Source: Isochrysis galbana (taxonomy: Eukaryota > Haptophyta > Isochrysidales > Isochrysidaceae). Taken from it: 64,000 nt of DNA. Below are positions 1 through 10,824 of the stretch, piece after piece (the stretch's first letter is position 1; every line of letters begins with the position of its first letter). Where the stretch lies: assembly GCA_018136815.1 (NCBI GenBank), contig CM030941.1, positions 3,925,559 through 3,989,558 on the forward strand. The letters run 5' to 3'. The position numbers and the translations under genes are program-made. The notes under the pieces were generated by a model. That model did not search any database. It was not told the DNA's origin and saw only the letters and a list, made by a program, of their open reading frames with translations.

Positions 1-60
1 AGAGAGAGGAGAGAGGCAGACAGAGCGAGAGCGAGAGAGCGAGAGAGAGAGAGAGAGAGA
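1..60. repeat. GA-rich microsatellite in the 5' flank of the channel gene
   Basis: Imperfect (GA)n tract ending about 60 bases before the channel start codon. Similar GA or CT tracts lie in the 5' flanks of several other genes in this window. Confidence 0.85.
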
Positions 61-120
61 CGCCGCAAGGCTGGGCGTCCGCTCTGCGCAACACACAGGG
101 CAGGCTACGGAGAGAGTCTG

Positions 121-1780
121 ATGCCGGTCGTCGGGCGCGGCAGCGCTGCCGCCAGGGCGGTTCACCTGAGGCACTGGAAGAATGCGGGGGCGGGCGAGCG
201 GCCCAGCTCGGCGGCAGTACAGCTGAGCAGCCGGATCACCACCACTGCCGGCAAACGCAACCCGTGTACGCCGTGCATCACGCCGGTGCGCGAGGCATTC
301 CGGCCGTTTTGGAGGTACCAATGGAAGGCACAGACCCTCTACCAGCGGCAGCACGTGCAGTACGCCATAGCCTTTCTGATCTCGCTCAACTTTCTAGCCA
401 ACATCGTTGAGAGCCAGATCGATCCGTTCAGCACACTGCACGCTGCCGTGTGGCAGTGCATTGAGGACGTCTTCAACATCATCTTCCTCATTGAGTTGCT
501 CATCAACATGTACGCCCACTGGTTCGTGCGTTTCTGGGCCTCGGGGTGGAACATCTTCGACGTTGTTGTCGTCGCCGTCGGCATGGTTTCCTTGGCCAGG
601 GTCGACCTTCCAGGCGCGCTCAGCTTGCTGCGCATGCTCCGCGCCTTTCGCGTGTTCCGACTCTTCAAGAGGATCAAGTCGCTCAACCGGATTGTAGTCT
701 CGCTAGTCGCCGCTGTGCCGGGCATCGCCAACGCCTCATTTATCATGCTCCTGGTCATGTGCATCTACGCCATCCTGGGCGTCGAGTTCTACGGAAGCTT
801 CGGCGAGTCTGGAGCATACAACAACTCCGACGGCGCACGCGTTGATTCCATCTCGGACCGTCAGATGATGTATGGCGAGGAGTACTTTGGCACCTTCTCG
901 TCCGCCCTCTTCACCATGTTCCAGGTTCTCACGGGCGAATCGTGGGCCGAGGCCGTAGCGCGCCCACTCATCTTCCAGGAGGACGTGCTCTTCCGCGTGG
1001 GCAGCGCCGCCTTCTTCGTCTCCTTCATCCTAATCAACTCGATCGTGCTCATCAACGTCGTGGTTGCAGTGTTGCTCGAGAAGTGTATCGAGCCACCCGA
1101 CGTCAACGCCGTGGGCATGAGCGTGGACCCGTACTCAGAGCGTTTCGCGCACGACGTCTACCTGATGGAGGCACCGATGCCCGACATACGCGAACCGCAG
1201 TTCGCGCGCAAGGACAGCGTCAGGCTGTTGCCAAAGGAGGACGTCCCCGCGCACGCGTCGAGTGGAGGCCGGCCCAGCAAGCCGCAAGTCAGCGGGACGG
1301 GCAAGCCGCAAGTCACCTTTGGCCCTTGCGTCGCCGGCGGCAAACAGCAGGTTCTTCCGCAATACGAGAATGGGGAGTCGCCTCCAGGCGATGAGCTCGG
1401 CGACGATGAGAAGTCGCGAGGCGAGGGCGCTAGTACCGAGCGCACGCCAAGGGCGCCGCCTACACGGGAGCAGGTAGACAGGCTGGCGGCTAACGCCCAC
1501 CTCTTAGATGCTCTCATGGACGAGGTTGGGCTGATGCGTGAACAGATTCCCCTGCTTCTTCTGGCGGTCCAGGTGAGAGGCCCCCTCGCCTTCCCTGCGG
1601 CAGTACCAAGTGCCTGCGCTCACGCATGTGGCGCCACACCTCGCACAGATGGCCACGCCATGCCGATGACGCACAAGCCCCTCCCCCCCCCCCCCCCCGC
1701 CTCCCCCTTTGCTTGCGCAGTCACAAGCGCGACAACTCAAGAGGATGAAAGAGAATGTTGTCATGCGTAGCGAGCAGTGA
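121..1780 (+). CDS. Single-domain (6-TM) voltage-gated cation channel, two exons
   Basis: Voltage-gated Na+/Ca2+-type channel subunit with one six-helix domain, so a working pore would need four copies. Visible segments: S1 about residues 81-98, S2 113-131, S3 142-159, S4 167-190 with basic residues every third position (R171, R174, R177, R180, K183, K186), S5 204-225, pore loop with filter TGESW at 271-275, and S6 296-320. The acidic filter resembles those of bacterial NaChBac, CatSper and algal EukCat channels. I end exon 1 at 1572. An intron at 1573-1720 (GTGAGA...GCGCAG, with a long C tract before the acceptor) joins in phase 0 to 19 codons ending in TGA at 1778-1780. The product is about 503 residues, and its C-terminal predicted coiled coil (after about residue 460) continues smoothly across the splice. 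Without splicing the frame reads proline-rich intron sequence and stops at 1770. Ion selectivity (Na+ or Ca2+) cannot be told from sequence. Confidence 0.88.
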
Positions 1781-2784
1781 CAGCTGCGATCGGCGGCGCA
1801 ACAGATGGCGCCCGAGCCGACTGCGCGCTAGGACCCGGCTCAAGCACCTCGGTGCACGGCTTGTACGGCTTAGCTTTCGCAAGAGCGGCTCGTAGAGGGC
1901 GAACAGCACAGGCCCTCCTTGGAGGGGCGGCACTCAGCTGGATGGTGGCGGAGGGGGGGGGGGGGGGGCACGCAGTGCTCGTGAGCCAGGCATTGCTCGC
2001 AATCCAAGGAGCGCTTGCCCCGCCCCGCCTAGACGCGAGCCTTTGTCTACGCCTTGCGCCGCGTGGCAGCGCCACGGGCCTCGCGCGCGTTGCTTGTTGC
2101 TCTTGCCGCCGCCGGGCCGGGCCGACACCCACTGCTCATGCTCTCACAACACTTCAACCACCCGTATGAGCGCTCGAGCGATCTCGAGCCCTTTCGCCGC
2201 CTGGGCGATAACGGCGTGGGCTCTTCGTGCCTTTGAACGGCATCGCAGCACCTATTGACCACTGTAGCCTTGTAGTCTTTTCCTTATGATGAGTGTGGCT
2301 GAGTGTGTGTCTATGTGTGTGTGTCGGGGGGGAGGGTGCAATACGATGCGTGTGCCTGTCTAGCAGACGTGCGTGCGCACTCTCAGGAGGTGCGCACTTG
2401 TTGCGAGTAGGGGTTGATACTCCATCCTTAGGTTCTCCCACGTGGAGTCAGAGTAGCAAAAAAAACCTTTAAATATTCTCGCCTCGCGCGTGCCCGTGGC
2501 GTCTACTGCACTGTAGCAACGCCCATTTCCCTATTCCTCTCCCTCACTTTCACTTCCCGCCTTGCGGCGACTCCCCTCGTGCTCTACTTAGGGGCCCAGG
2601 TTGCGGGGGGGGCTGGGTTGGGCGGGGTGAACCTGCCCCTAGTGGTCTGTTCTCGTCTTCCTCCTGTGCCTCTGGGTGGCCCGTTTTATTTGCTGTTGTT
2701 ACAAGGGTGCCTCGCTCGTCGTTGGCGGTTTGCTTTTAGCTCGTGATGTTCATGTTTTCGCGAGGGGGTTTACTCAAAGAGGGA
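1781..2784. other. Non-coding stretch downstream of the channel gene
   Basis: No convincing gene. It contains a poly-G run near 1951-1968, a TG-rich run near 2300-2325 and a short A run near 2458. Bases 2767-2784 are the left copy of the 18-bp duplication that flanks the next repeat. Confidence 0.5.
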
Positions 2785-3539
2785 TTTAACTTCTTAATAG
2801 TCTCACCGCACACGCGGCCGTGGACTCTCTACTTTCTACTCACGCAGCAAAACTTTCTACACCCCCAATCCGCCGGCCCTTTCCCCCCCGCCATCAGGCG
2901 ACTCCCCCTGTGCACTACTAGGGGGATAGGGGAAAAGGGCTTAGATATGGTCGGTGGCCCGCGCCCCCCCCGGTGATCCGTTCTCCCCTTCTCCTCCTAT
3001 GCCTACCGGGCTGGCGGCGTCCTAAGTCCCGACTTCTCCTGTAAATAGGTGCGGGACAGACTTACATATTTTTCGGTGGGCGGAGCGAGAGCTCCGCCCA
3101 CCCCCTTCTCCGCGCTCCCTCTCCTCTCTCCTGCGGCACGCGCGGTGGCGTGCCTGCGCCAGGCCTGCAGCTGCTTGCTGGCGACCCATGGAGGCTCCTG
3201 AAGGCCAGCTCAAGGGGCAGAGGAGGCTGGGGCTGGGCCCTGGCCTCCCCTGCCTCTCCCTCGCTGGCGCTCCTGAGCCTCTGGGGCCCCCAGCCTGCAC
3301 CTGTCTGCCTGTCGAACAGGGGGGGAGGGGGGTTGGAGCGATGGGCTGGCCACGAGGGGCCAGGACGAGCGATCCAGGCGTGCCTGTCAGTGGGAGAGTG
3401 GGTCAGCAGGGCAGTGGCCTCCTGGCAAGCCATCAGGCATGCCAGGAGGATGGGTGGTTCCTCCCCCACGGCAGGGGAGGAGTGGAGAGAGAGGGGGGCT
3501 CGTGCCCCCCCATGGGCGAACCAAGTATAAACTTAGTTT
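2785..3539 (+). repeat. 755-bp dispersed repeat, complete copy with 18-bp target duplication
   Basis: Flanked by perfect 18-bp direct repeats GGTTTACTCAAAGAGGGA at 2767-2784 and 3540-3557. A second near-full copy lies inverted at 39116-39857 and a 5'-truncated copy at 51425-51788. All three share the same end, AAGTATAAACTTAGTT. Long target duplication plus a 5'-truncated sibling suggests insertion by target-primed reverse transcription, so a SINE-like or LINE-tail element. There are no obvious terminal inverted repeats. The open frames inside differ between copies and are probably not genes. Confidence 0.8.
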
Positions 3540-3557
3540 GGTTTACTCAAAGAGGGA

Positions 3558-3931
3558 GATGTGCCTCGATCTCAGGCGAGCCTCTCGGAGAGGCCGAGTG
3601 ACAAGGCCGAGGTTGTTGTCGTTCATTTTCAGTTTGCCCTTGTTATCCTCTTCGAAGACGGGGGTGCTGAGTGCTGAGCTCCGCTGGTCTTTTGAGTTTC
3701 GGTTTTCTGCCTTGGGCCGCCGTGCGAGTGCGCACTAGGCACTAGGTGATGGGTGTTTAGCGGGGCAAGGCCCCTCACCAGGGTGGTAAACCCTATCACT
3801 GTGGATTCTAGAACTGGTATGTAGTGATACTCGTACGACTCGAATTCTTTCTACTCTGTAGAAGTCTCTCTTATTATGTATATATATTTACATATACAGC
3901 GTACCAGTGCCAAAAAAAAACGTCGGAAGAT
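3558..3931. other. Non-coding stretch between the dispersed repeat and the Ty3-type fragment
   Basis: No gene seen. An AT-rich patch with a short A run precedes the retroelement fragment. Confidence 0.4.
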
Positions 3932-4786
3932 TCATAGCGCTTGACGCAATTCGTCGGCATGAGGCACGCCCACATCGAAATACGAGGAGGTAATCGACTC
4001 CGAAGTTTCCGATGCTTGACGAGCGAGCCTATCGTTTGCTTGTTGGCGGCGAGCGGTGAGGGTGGATGAAGTAACCGCGGCGGCGACTATGTCGTGAATT
4101 TCAGAAGAATCGAAAGAATGGGCGTCACTCTCCTCGAGATGGAGAGGATCGTGATCGGGCTCGAGAGCAACTAAGCGGGATAAGCCGTCGGCGTCCCAGT
4201 GAGTGACTCCAGGTTTGTGCACGACGTCGAATCGATATTCGGCTAGCTTTAGGACCCATCGCATGAGGCGCGAGGCTGGCCCACCGGTGACTTGATCTTT
4301 CATCGTGTGAAGCCAGCGCAAAGCTGAATGGTCTACGACGAGGGTGAAGTGGCGACCCCAAAGATAAGGCCTCCAATTTCGGATCGATTCTAGCGCTGCT
4401 AGAAGTTCGATTTCAGTAACTGTCCAATGGCGCTCAGCCGGACTCAAACTACGACCGCCACTGCGCGGCCGGCGGAGCTCTTGGGCTGCCTCCGTGAGGT
4501 GCCGAGGTAATACCACCGCAGAGCCGCTCGCTCGTGCACGCAGAGAGGCGAGAGCGTGGAGAGCGGGTGACGGGGTATCATCGCGGGTGCCGACATCGGA
4601 GTTGTTTCGAGAGGAATCGAAGGACTGGATCGCGGACGCATTGATCGCTGCCACGCGCATGATGGCGGTGGCAGTGGTATCGAGAGGCAGGCAGTGCTTA
4701 GAGGCTGCGACCGGTGGCCGCGGCGACGTAGGACGAATGGAAGAAGACTCGGGGGCATGGTGATTGACGCACGACGCATGACGCAC
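3932..4786 (-). mobile_element. Ty3/gypsy-type retrotransposon fragment (RNase H region)
   Basis: The translated segment has the RNase H-like pattern that follows reverse transcriptase in Ty3/gypsy elements: ERHWTVTEIELLAALESI, then YLWGRHFTLVVDHSALRWL, then a DADGLSRL end. Reverse transcriptase, protease and gag are missing upstream and integrase is missing downstream, so this is a relic. The 5' leader-like sequence at 4750-4890 reappears inverted near 31093-31265. The leading 100 residues or so have no recognisable domain and may be leader fused by deletion to the RNase H region. Confidence 0.8.
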
Positions 4787-4924
4787 GAAGGGCGCGGAAG
4801 TGCGGAAGGAGGCTTGTGGGAGGTGGTGGCAGGCGACTGGGGGTGGCTCAGGCGCGTGCTTGACTTGTATTGACTCGTTGACTCGGGGTATGGGCCGCGT
4901 GTGTTAGGGTTGTGCCAGATGGGT

Positions 4925-5296
4925 TGTGAGTTGTGAGAGTGCTCTGTCGAAACAAGCGAATGCTTGTTCGTGGGGCAAGTCTCAAGGGGCATAGAGCACA
5001 GTCTTGAGAAAGAGAGAGGGAGCGCGCGCGCTACATGGCGACACAAGCCACGATCACACATCACTCACAAAAACCGCCCAGTCAACAAAGGGACACTCCG
5101 AAAACTCACGTAAACAGTCGCCACAATCAAAGAAACGAGTCCGGAGAAGAATGCAGCCAACCGAAACGAAGCCACAACGAAGAGTCTCGAAGTGAACGGC
5201 GATCACCCCTCAAGAAACAATGCCCATCCTAAAGTTAAAAGACACACAAGCCATCGGATCCGTCTAGAGTATTGTGGAAATACTCTGGATCCGACA
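4925..5296 (-). repeat. LTR-like repeat, copy 1
   Basis: Matches 6350-6707 along its length. Shared landmarks are GTCGAAACAAGCGAATGCTTG near the low-coordinate end and a quasi-palindrome around ATACTCTAG at the other. Read on the minus strand it begins TGTCGGATCC and is followed by TGGCACAACCC, which could be a primer-binding site. It sits just upstream of the Ty3-type fragment. Exact ends are uncertain. Confidence 0.55.
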
Positions 5297-6349
5297 CCCC
5301 CCGACTAAATGTCGAGCGTCCGCGCGAGTCAAACTTGTACAGCACACTCACAGGCGTCCCCATGAGGCACACGCAAGTCTGACATGCACAAACAAACACA
5401 AGTGAACGAGGCCCTCTTGCCTTTCACCCCAAAGAGTGTGCGCACTCAGTGGGTTAAACCAACACGAAGAACACATTGTTGGTTTGAAGACAAGTCTCAC
5501 TCGGGGCGCACATCCCTAATGAGAACGTTACGGGCACACGAACACACTCCGAACGCACGGTAGCTCACAATCCGAACAAACAACGTGACAAGGGAGTCAA
5601 GGAATCCCAAGAATCAACCAAGAACCGAGTCTTCTCTCAAATCTTTGAACTTGAACTTGAACCCGAACTCGAGAACATCGACAGAAACCAACAAACGTCG
5701 ACCCCGATCAACCTAGTACCTTGAATACATCATATTTAGAGCCGAATGAAACAAGAATCATCGAGAATCAAGAACCTGGAACCTGGAGGCAAATAGCCGA
5801 ACTGGGTGGCGTATAGCCGGACTGAGAATGAAGGGTGGCCGTAGCCAAATCGAGAACGAACAAGAACAAAAACACGGCTCAAAACATGACGCAATCGAGG
5901 GAGGAGGATTGACCGAGGGACCAAGGCTGAAGGCCGCTGAAAATGAACGCGCGATCGAGAGCAAGATCGAGAGAAAGCTCGAGAGAAAGCTCAAGGACAA
6001 GGCAGAAAGCAAGGGAGACCCAACAGCCCACTCAACGCGAACGAACGGACACGCAAGCAGCTGCACGTCGGGATCGGGAACACAGAACCAAACAACACAT
6101 CAAGCCATCTTGTCTACAACCATCTTCGTCGAACCGATTGATGAGAATGAGGACGACAAGGAGGAAGGAGGAAGAAGTCAAGAGAAAGAAAGCCTAAAAA
6201 CTTGAGGCTAGCAAGAGCTCAGCCAACAAGCACCGAGAAAGAAGGGAGGAAGATGTGGGAAAGGCAACGGGCAGGCGAGAAGATGAAGATGGAAAGAATG
6301 GTGGGCGGCGAGGCGCGGCGAGGGCGTGCAAGTGAGTGGGGGATGTCTT
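5297..6349. other. Non-coding, A-rich stretch between the two LTR-like copies
   Basis: Less GC-rich than its surroundings. No coding region or family was recognised. It may be degenerate internal retroelement sequence. Confidence 0.35.
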
Positions 6350-6707
6350 CAAACTGTCGAAACAAGCGAATGCTTGATCGTGGCAAGTCTCAGCGGGGCT
6401 AGGGGCACGGAGTGAAGAGAAGTCTTGAGAGAGGGGGGAAAAGGGCGCGCTACATCGCGACGAGGACCCACGAGACACCACCCCACATCACTCACTCACC
6501 AACAAGAAAACTCCGAAAGCTAACGCAACATCGCACAAACAAACCAATTAAACGAGAGAAACGAATGCAAATTCGACGTGCAATGCGGCGGAGCTTCGAG
6601 ACAACTCATTGGCGAAAACAAAACTCACTCGATTTTCTTTACACACACCTCACATCGATAGAAGCACCGCATCCGCCTAGAGTATATAAAATACTCTGGA
6701 TGCGACA
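6350..6707 (-). repeat. LTR-like repeat, copy 2
   Basis: Diverged direct repeat of 4925-5296 with the same start motif, GA-rich middle and terminal quasi-palindrome (AGAGTATATAAAATACTCT region near 6680-6698). It stands alone with no coding retroelement sequence attached, as a solo LTR would. It abuts a LINE fragment on its high-coordinate side. Confidence 0.5.
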
Positions 6708-6737
6708 TGCTCCTGCTTCGCTCAGGCTTAGCCGGGT

Positions 6738-6908
6738 GAGCCTACCTATGCTATGTATCGCCGATACGAGTTCCTCCATCGTGGTTTTGCCTTCAAGTTG
6801 TATCGCGTCGTTGTCGGCGAGGGGGTGCTCTTTGAGTGCCTCCTCGAGTTCCCTATCTCGTGTTGTTTCCCTTTCCTGGTAAAGCCACACGTAGTACCGC
6901 GCCCTCTC
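6738..6908 (-). pseudogene. LINE reverse-transcriptase fragment (N-terminal linker)
   Basis: The minus-strand translation contains YYVWLYQER and TTMEEL, matching the region just before the RT core of the LINE copies at 13990-14720 and 50845-51150. Only about 55 residues remain and the homology stops at the residues before the GKSAGPD motif. It is a dead fragment. Confidence 0.75.
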
Positions 6909-8717
6909 GAGGGCGCTTTGGGTGCGAGGCGCCGAGCATGGCCCGATCGTCTGTCGCGGCGGGTGTGGCGGCAGGAGGGGAGGGGAGCGGCGCGCGCTCC
7001 ATGACCCTATCGTTTTAACGATAGTTGGGAGCTATGACCGATAGATGAGAGAAGACAACAGACGGTCATGGGACATTTGATGACATCAAGAGAAGGTAAG
7101 AGAAGAGGGCCGGAGGCGACGGACGGCACGCCGAGGGAAAGAACCTGCCGCGGGGGGGGGCGAGGGACCGAGGGCACGGCGGGGCAGCGTGGGAGGGCGC
7201 GAGGCCAATCTCGGAGCGAGATCGCGTCCTTTCCCTCGCGGAGCGCGGAGAGACCCCCCACGAGATATCTTGGGACCGGAGAATGAGAATGTTTTGGACG
7301 AATCTTCCTGCCGTCGGCCGAGGAGAGGCGGACGGAGAGAGAGAGAGAGAGAGTCTCGCAGAGCGACTGCAGAACGAGAAGTCGAAGTCATACCGGTTTA
7401 TTACCTTAAACGAGCCAACAATTATAGTAACAGCAAAAACAAAATTCGAATCGCAAATTTCGAGACCAAAACATGCAAACCTGGACTTGAGACCATGGGG
7501 AATCCGAATCTGTGTGTCTTGTGCGTCAGTGGCAACACGGGGAACTGTTCAATTGTGATTATGAGCGCGTACCTTACACGAATATTCATGCCTACAGCCT
7601 TCAGATGGGCAGGAATACAACACAAGCTAGCGAGCCCCATAGTTCCGCCCATAGCTGTGGGACGTTGGGGCTAGCGTTGTTAGGGTTGTGCCAGATGGGT
7701 TGCGATAATGCGCCCGCTTCGCGGAGGCTGAGTCTATTGAAGGGTAGTGTATAGTGTACGGAATGTTTCCAGCGCGTTTTCCAAAAGAGCGACTGGCGGC
7801 TTTTGCTCGCCAAATGTGCCGTTTGTCAGTCGATAGGGTGGGGATGGTCGAGACCACTGCCGCTCTGCCTGGTCCGTTCCGGCAGAACCACGCGTCTAGG
7901 ATTTGTTTCCAGTGTGCCTGGCGCGTCCAGGTAATTGAGGATCCATTTAGCTCTTAGTGCTTGCACGCGGTGATGCTAGTCTAGGGCAGTCCTAGCCCTG
8001 CAGATTGGAGATTGCGCGGCCGTTAGCCGTGTCACCCTCTATCGGGGCTGTCGGGTATTTGAAATTTAGTTGACCTCTAACCAATATCAGGAAGTTGCCC
8101 TCAAATGCGAGGAGGCAAGACATCCTGCCGCCTTGCAAGGGGAAGGAGGGGGGGGGACAGGGAACGTCGCACGTCGCCAAGGGGGGGAAACGATGCGCGC
8201 GGGAGGGGGTGGCACATGCTCATGATGGCAACAAGGCGACATGGTCACATGGCTCCAGCCATGCATGGACAGAGAACAAAAAGCTCACACACAAAACGAA
8301 CCATCACACCACGTCTCGCGAGCGTTGGCCACCTGGCGAGACCACGCAGTGCATGCACACGCACACGGACTTTCATGACGGAACAACACACCGCGGCCCC
8401 TTGCGCTCCCAACATCGGGCTGCCGCCGCCGAGCAGATCATGCACGTCGAGCAGCGCAGGGGCAGGACCACTTCACAATCACACGCGTGCTGTCCAACGG
8501 CCCGCAGCCTCCCTCAAGGAGTGTGGGTAGGTCGTTGCAACATGCTACGGCCAACGAAATCGAAGGCGCCAATAGATACCACTCGGTCATCGCCTGAGCT
8601 CGAGCTCGCGACGACGAGTAGGTGGGTGGGGCGGGTGGGGACCTCATCACTGGACACGTCTGAGGTGGTGGAGGGGGGGGGGGAGGCGTGGCGCTCGCGG
8701 CGGGTGCTGCCCGCCGC
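6909..8717. other. Intergenic stretch, mostly unrecognised
   Basis: No gene supported. Bases about 7640-7740 repeat the GTTGTGCCAGATGGGTTG leader motif seen at 4908-4930, so a retroelement end lies here. There is a GA run near 7335-7355 and G runs near 7150 and 8680. Small open frames show no recognisable domain. Confidence 0.4.
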
Positions 8718-10824
8718 TCACCCCATCTCGGTGTAGGTCTGTGTGGCGGTATCGCGCATCGGCGGCCCAGGCGCCACGTAGGTGAACGAGGGGAAGGTGT
8801 AGGGCTGCACGTGTGGCTGCTGCGCCGCAGTAAAAACGAGCTCGATGCGGTCTTTGTCCCTCAGGCGCCGCTTGCGTCCCTTGCCGAGCAGAACGCCGTT
8901 GACGAAGGTACCATTCTGCGAGAGGTCTTCGATCCACGCCTCAAGGCGGCCACGCTTGTGACCCGCGAGCTCGGATTCGGCGCGAGGCGAGGCCGGCGGA
9001 CTTGGCTCGCCAGCATCAGCGGCCTCCTCCGGCGGGAGCGGTGCACCATGTACGTCGACGGGCGGCCAACCCATCTGGTGGAAGAGGCGGAAGTGGGCGC
9101 CGGAGATGTAGGGCATTGGCGCGTTTTGGCCGATGCGCAGATCCGACTTGCGCGAGCGGCCGACGACCTGCTCCTTAGTGCACTCGAGCCGCGTCGAGCG
9201 TAGGGGCAGTTGCGGTTGGCTGCCGCCCGACATCCGGAGCGTGCCCCACGAATAGCAGCGTGAGGGCGGGGTGGGCAGCGAGATGGCCGAGGCGGGCCGC
9301 CGGAGCCAGAGAGCGTGCTGCTTGAGGAGGATGTGGCGCAGACGTGCCTGAAGCGGCGTGGGCGCGCCTGCCTCGCCCTCCGCCCCAGCGACCGCCTCGA
9401 GCATGGTGAAGACGCGCGAGGCGGGCGGCGTCACGAGCATGGCAAGCGGCACCGTTGCGCCGACGCTGAAGCCAATGGGCGCGAGGAAGGGCCGGGCAGC
9501 GGGTAAGGACCCTTCGCCGTCGACGGATCTGGCGTGCACCAGCGGCGGGAGCAGCGCCTGGTGCAACGGCGCGCCAGCTTGGATGAGCTCGGAGAGCTTA
9601 AGGACATTGGGACTGCCAGCCGAGAGGAAGGATAGCGGGAAGACGGGGAGGCCCTGTACGTACGGCAAGCCGGCAGTGGCGGCGAGCGATGGGCCGATGG
9701 TGAGGGGTGAGGAGGCAGCGGCCGCCTCGACCCGGCAGTCGAGCTGCTCGGCGTGCTTGTCCCACCGTCCGCTCGATGGGCTGTCCGCCGCGCGCATCGT
9801 GGCAGGCGCGACGGCGCCGCCAGCCGTGAGCATCGTCTCCTCAGTCGGAGTGAGGACGGCGGCGGTCGGCTCGCGCGCAGCGGCGGGCGGCGTCATCGAG
9901 CGGCCCACCACAAGCGATTCGAGCGACGAGCGGCGCAGCAGCGGGTGCGCTGCTTCAGCCTGGTGCACGGCGAGCGAGGCCTGCTGCACCGCGAGCGAGA
10001 GCTCGAGCGTGCGGCGGCTGCGATGCTCAAAGACGTGCAGCATGTCGGCGCGGAATGAGTCGGGCAGCAGCTCCCAGCGCACGTGGTCGAAGAGCCGCTC
10101 GGCGATCTCAAGCTTGGCCGTGGAGGGCGAGGAGGTGAGCCAGCGCAGGATCGCCTCGAGGACCGTTTCCTCCGACTGGCAGACGAGCTCGTCACTTAAG
10201 AGGAGCTGTGTCAACACTTCGGCCGGCAGCGTCGGGAAGGATGGCGCTTCGATGACTGCGAGGGGGGTGGGGAGGCGGAAGGGAGCAAGGTGAACGTGCG
10301 GCGCGGCAAGGTGTGGCGCACCAGCGTGCGCCGCTCCGCCCGTCCCGTCTCTTGCGCGCGTTTCCTCTCCCCTCCTCGCGGCCTGCTCGCACTCGCGTCA
10401 TACAGAGGCCGCTCTGCCCGAATCCCCTCGTCGTCTACAGCCCCCCCCCCCCCCTACGCCTCATCGACCCCGGGCCCCAGCCCCAGCCCCAGCTCCACCC
10501 CGTCGGCTCACCCTGTGCAAATCCGAGCGTCATCATCTCGATGCACCTCTGCCTGAGCCGCGCCGAGCAGAGAAGGTTGGAGAGCGCGAGGATCTGCACG
10601 GCGTTGTGCGGCGCGAGCGCCTTGAACGGCGCCATCTCCTCCACGAGCGAGAGCCAGTGAGAGGAGGAGCGAGAGGTGGAGTCGAGAGAGAAGCGCCAGC
10701 CAGCACAGACTCTCCGGCAGAGCAGCCGCTCCCTTGCGGGCAGGTGGGAGAGGACGAGCCAGAGGTTGTCGACAAAGTCGACGGAGAGGGCGAGAGGGAG
10801 GCCAGCTCTCCGTGCGCGACCCAT
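8718..10824 (-). CDS. F-box / BACK / FHA-domain protein, two exons
   Basis: Probably a ubiquitin-ligase adaptor that also reads phosphothreonine. Exon 1 is 10824-10512. Its ATG precedes an F-box-like stretch (DNLWLVLSHLPARERLLCRR, residues about 18-55) and a helix resembling the tail of a BTB domain (NAVQILALSNLL). An intron at 10256-10511 (GTGAGC...CGCAG, phase 1) leads to exon 2, 10255-8718. Exon 2 opens with a BACK-like helix pair (LLLSDELVCQSEETVLEAILRWL, split here: LLLSDELV and EETVLEAILRWL). The C-terminal quarter (about 455-605) is an FHA domain with VVGRSRKSDLRI, SGAHFRLF and the SQNGTFVNG turn. Predicted length is about 616 residues. The middle 200 residues are low-complexity. The splice removes a frame mismatch and restores the family pattern. 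The FHA call is strong, the F-box call moderate. Confidence 0.8.

Noticed and set aside
3022-3601. Protein-coding gene inside the 755-bp repeat
   Set aside because: Frames overlap in several phases and are not conserved between the three copies.
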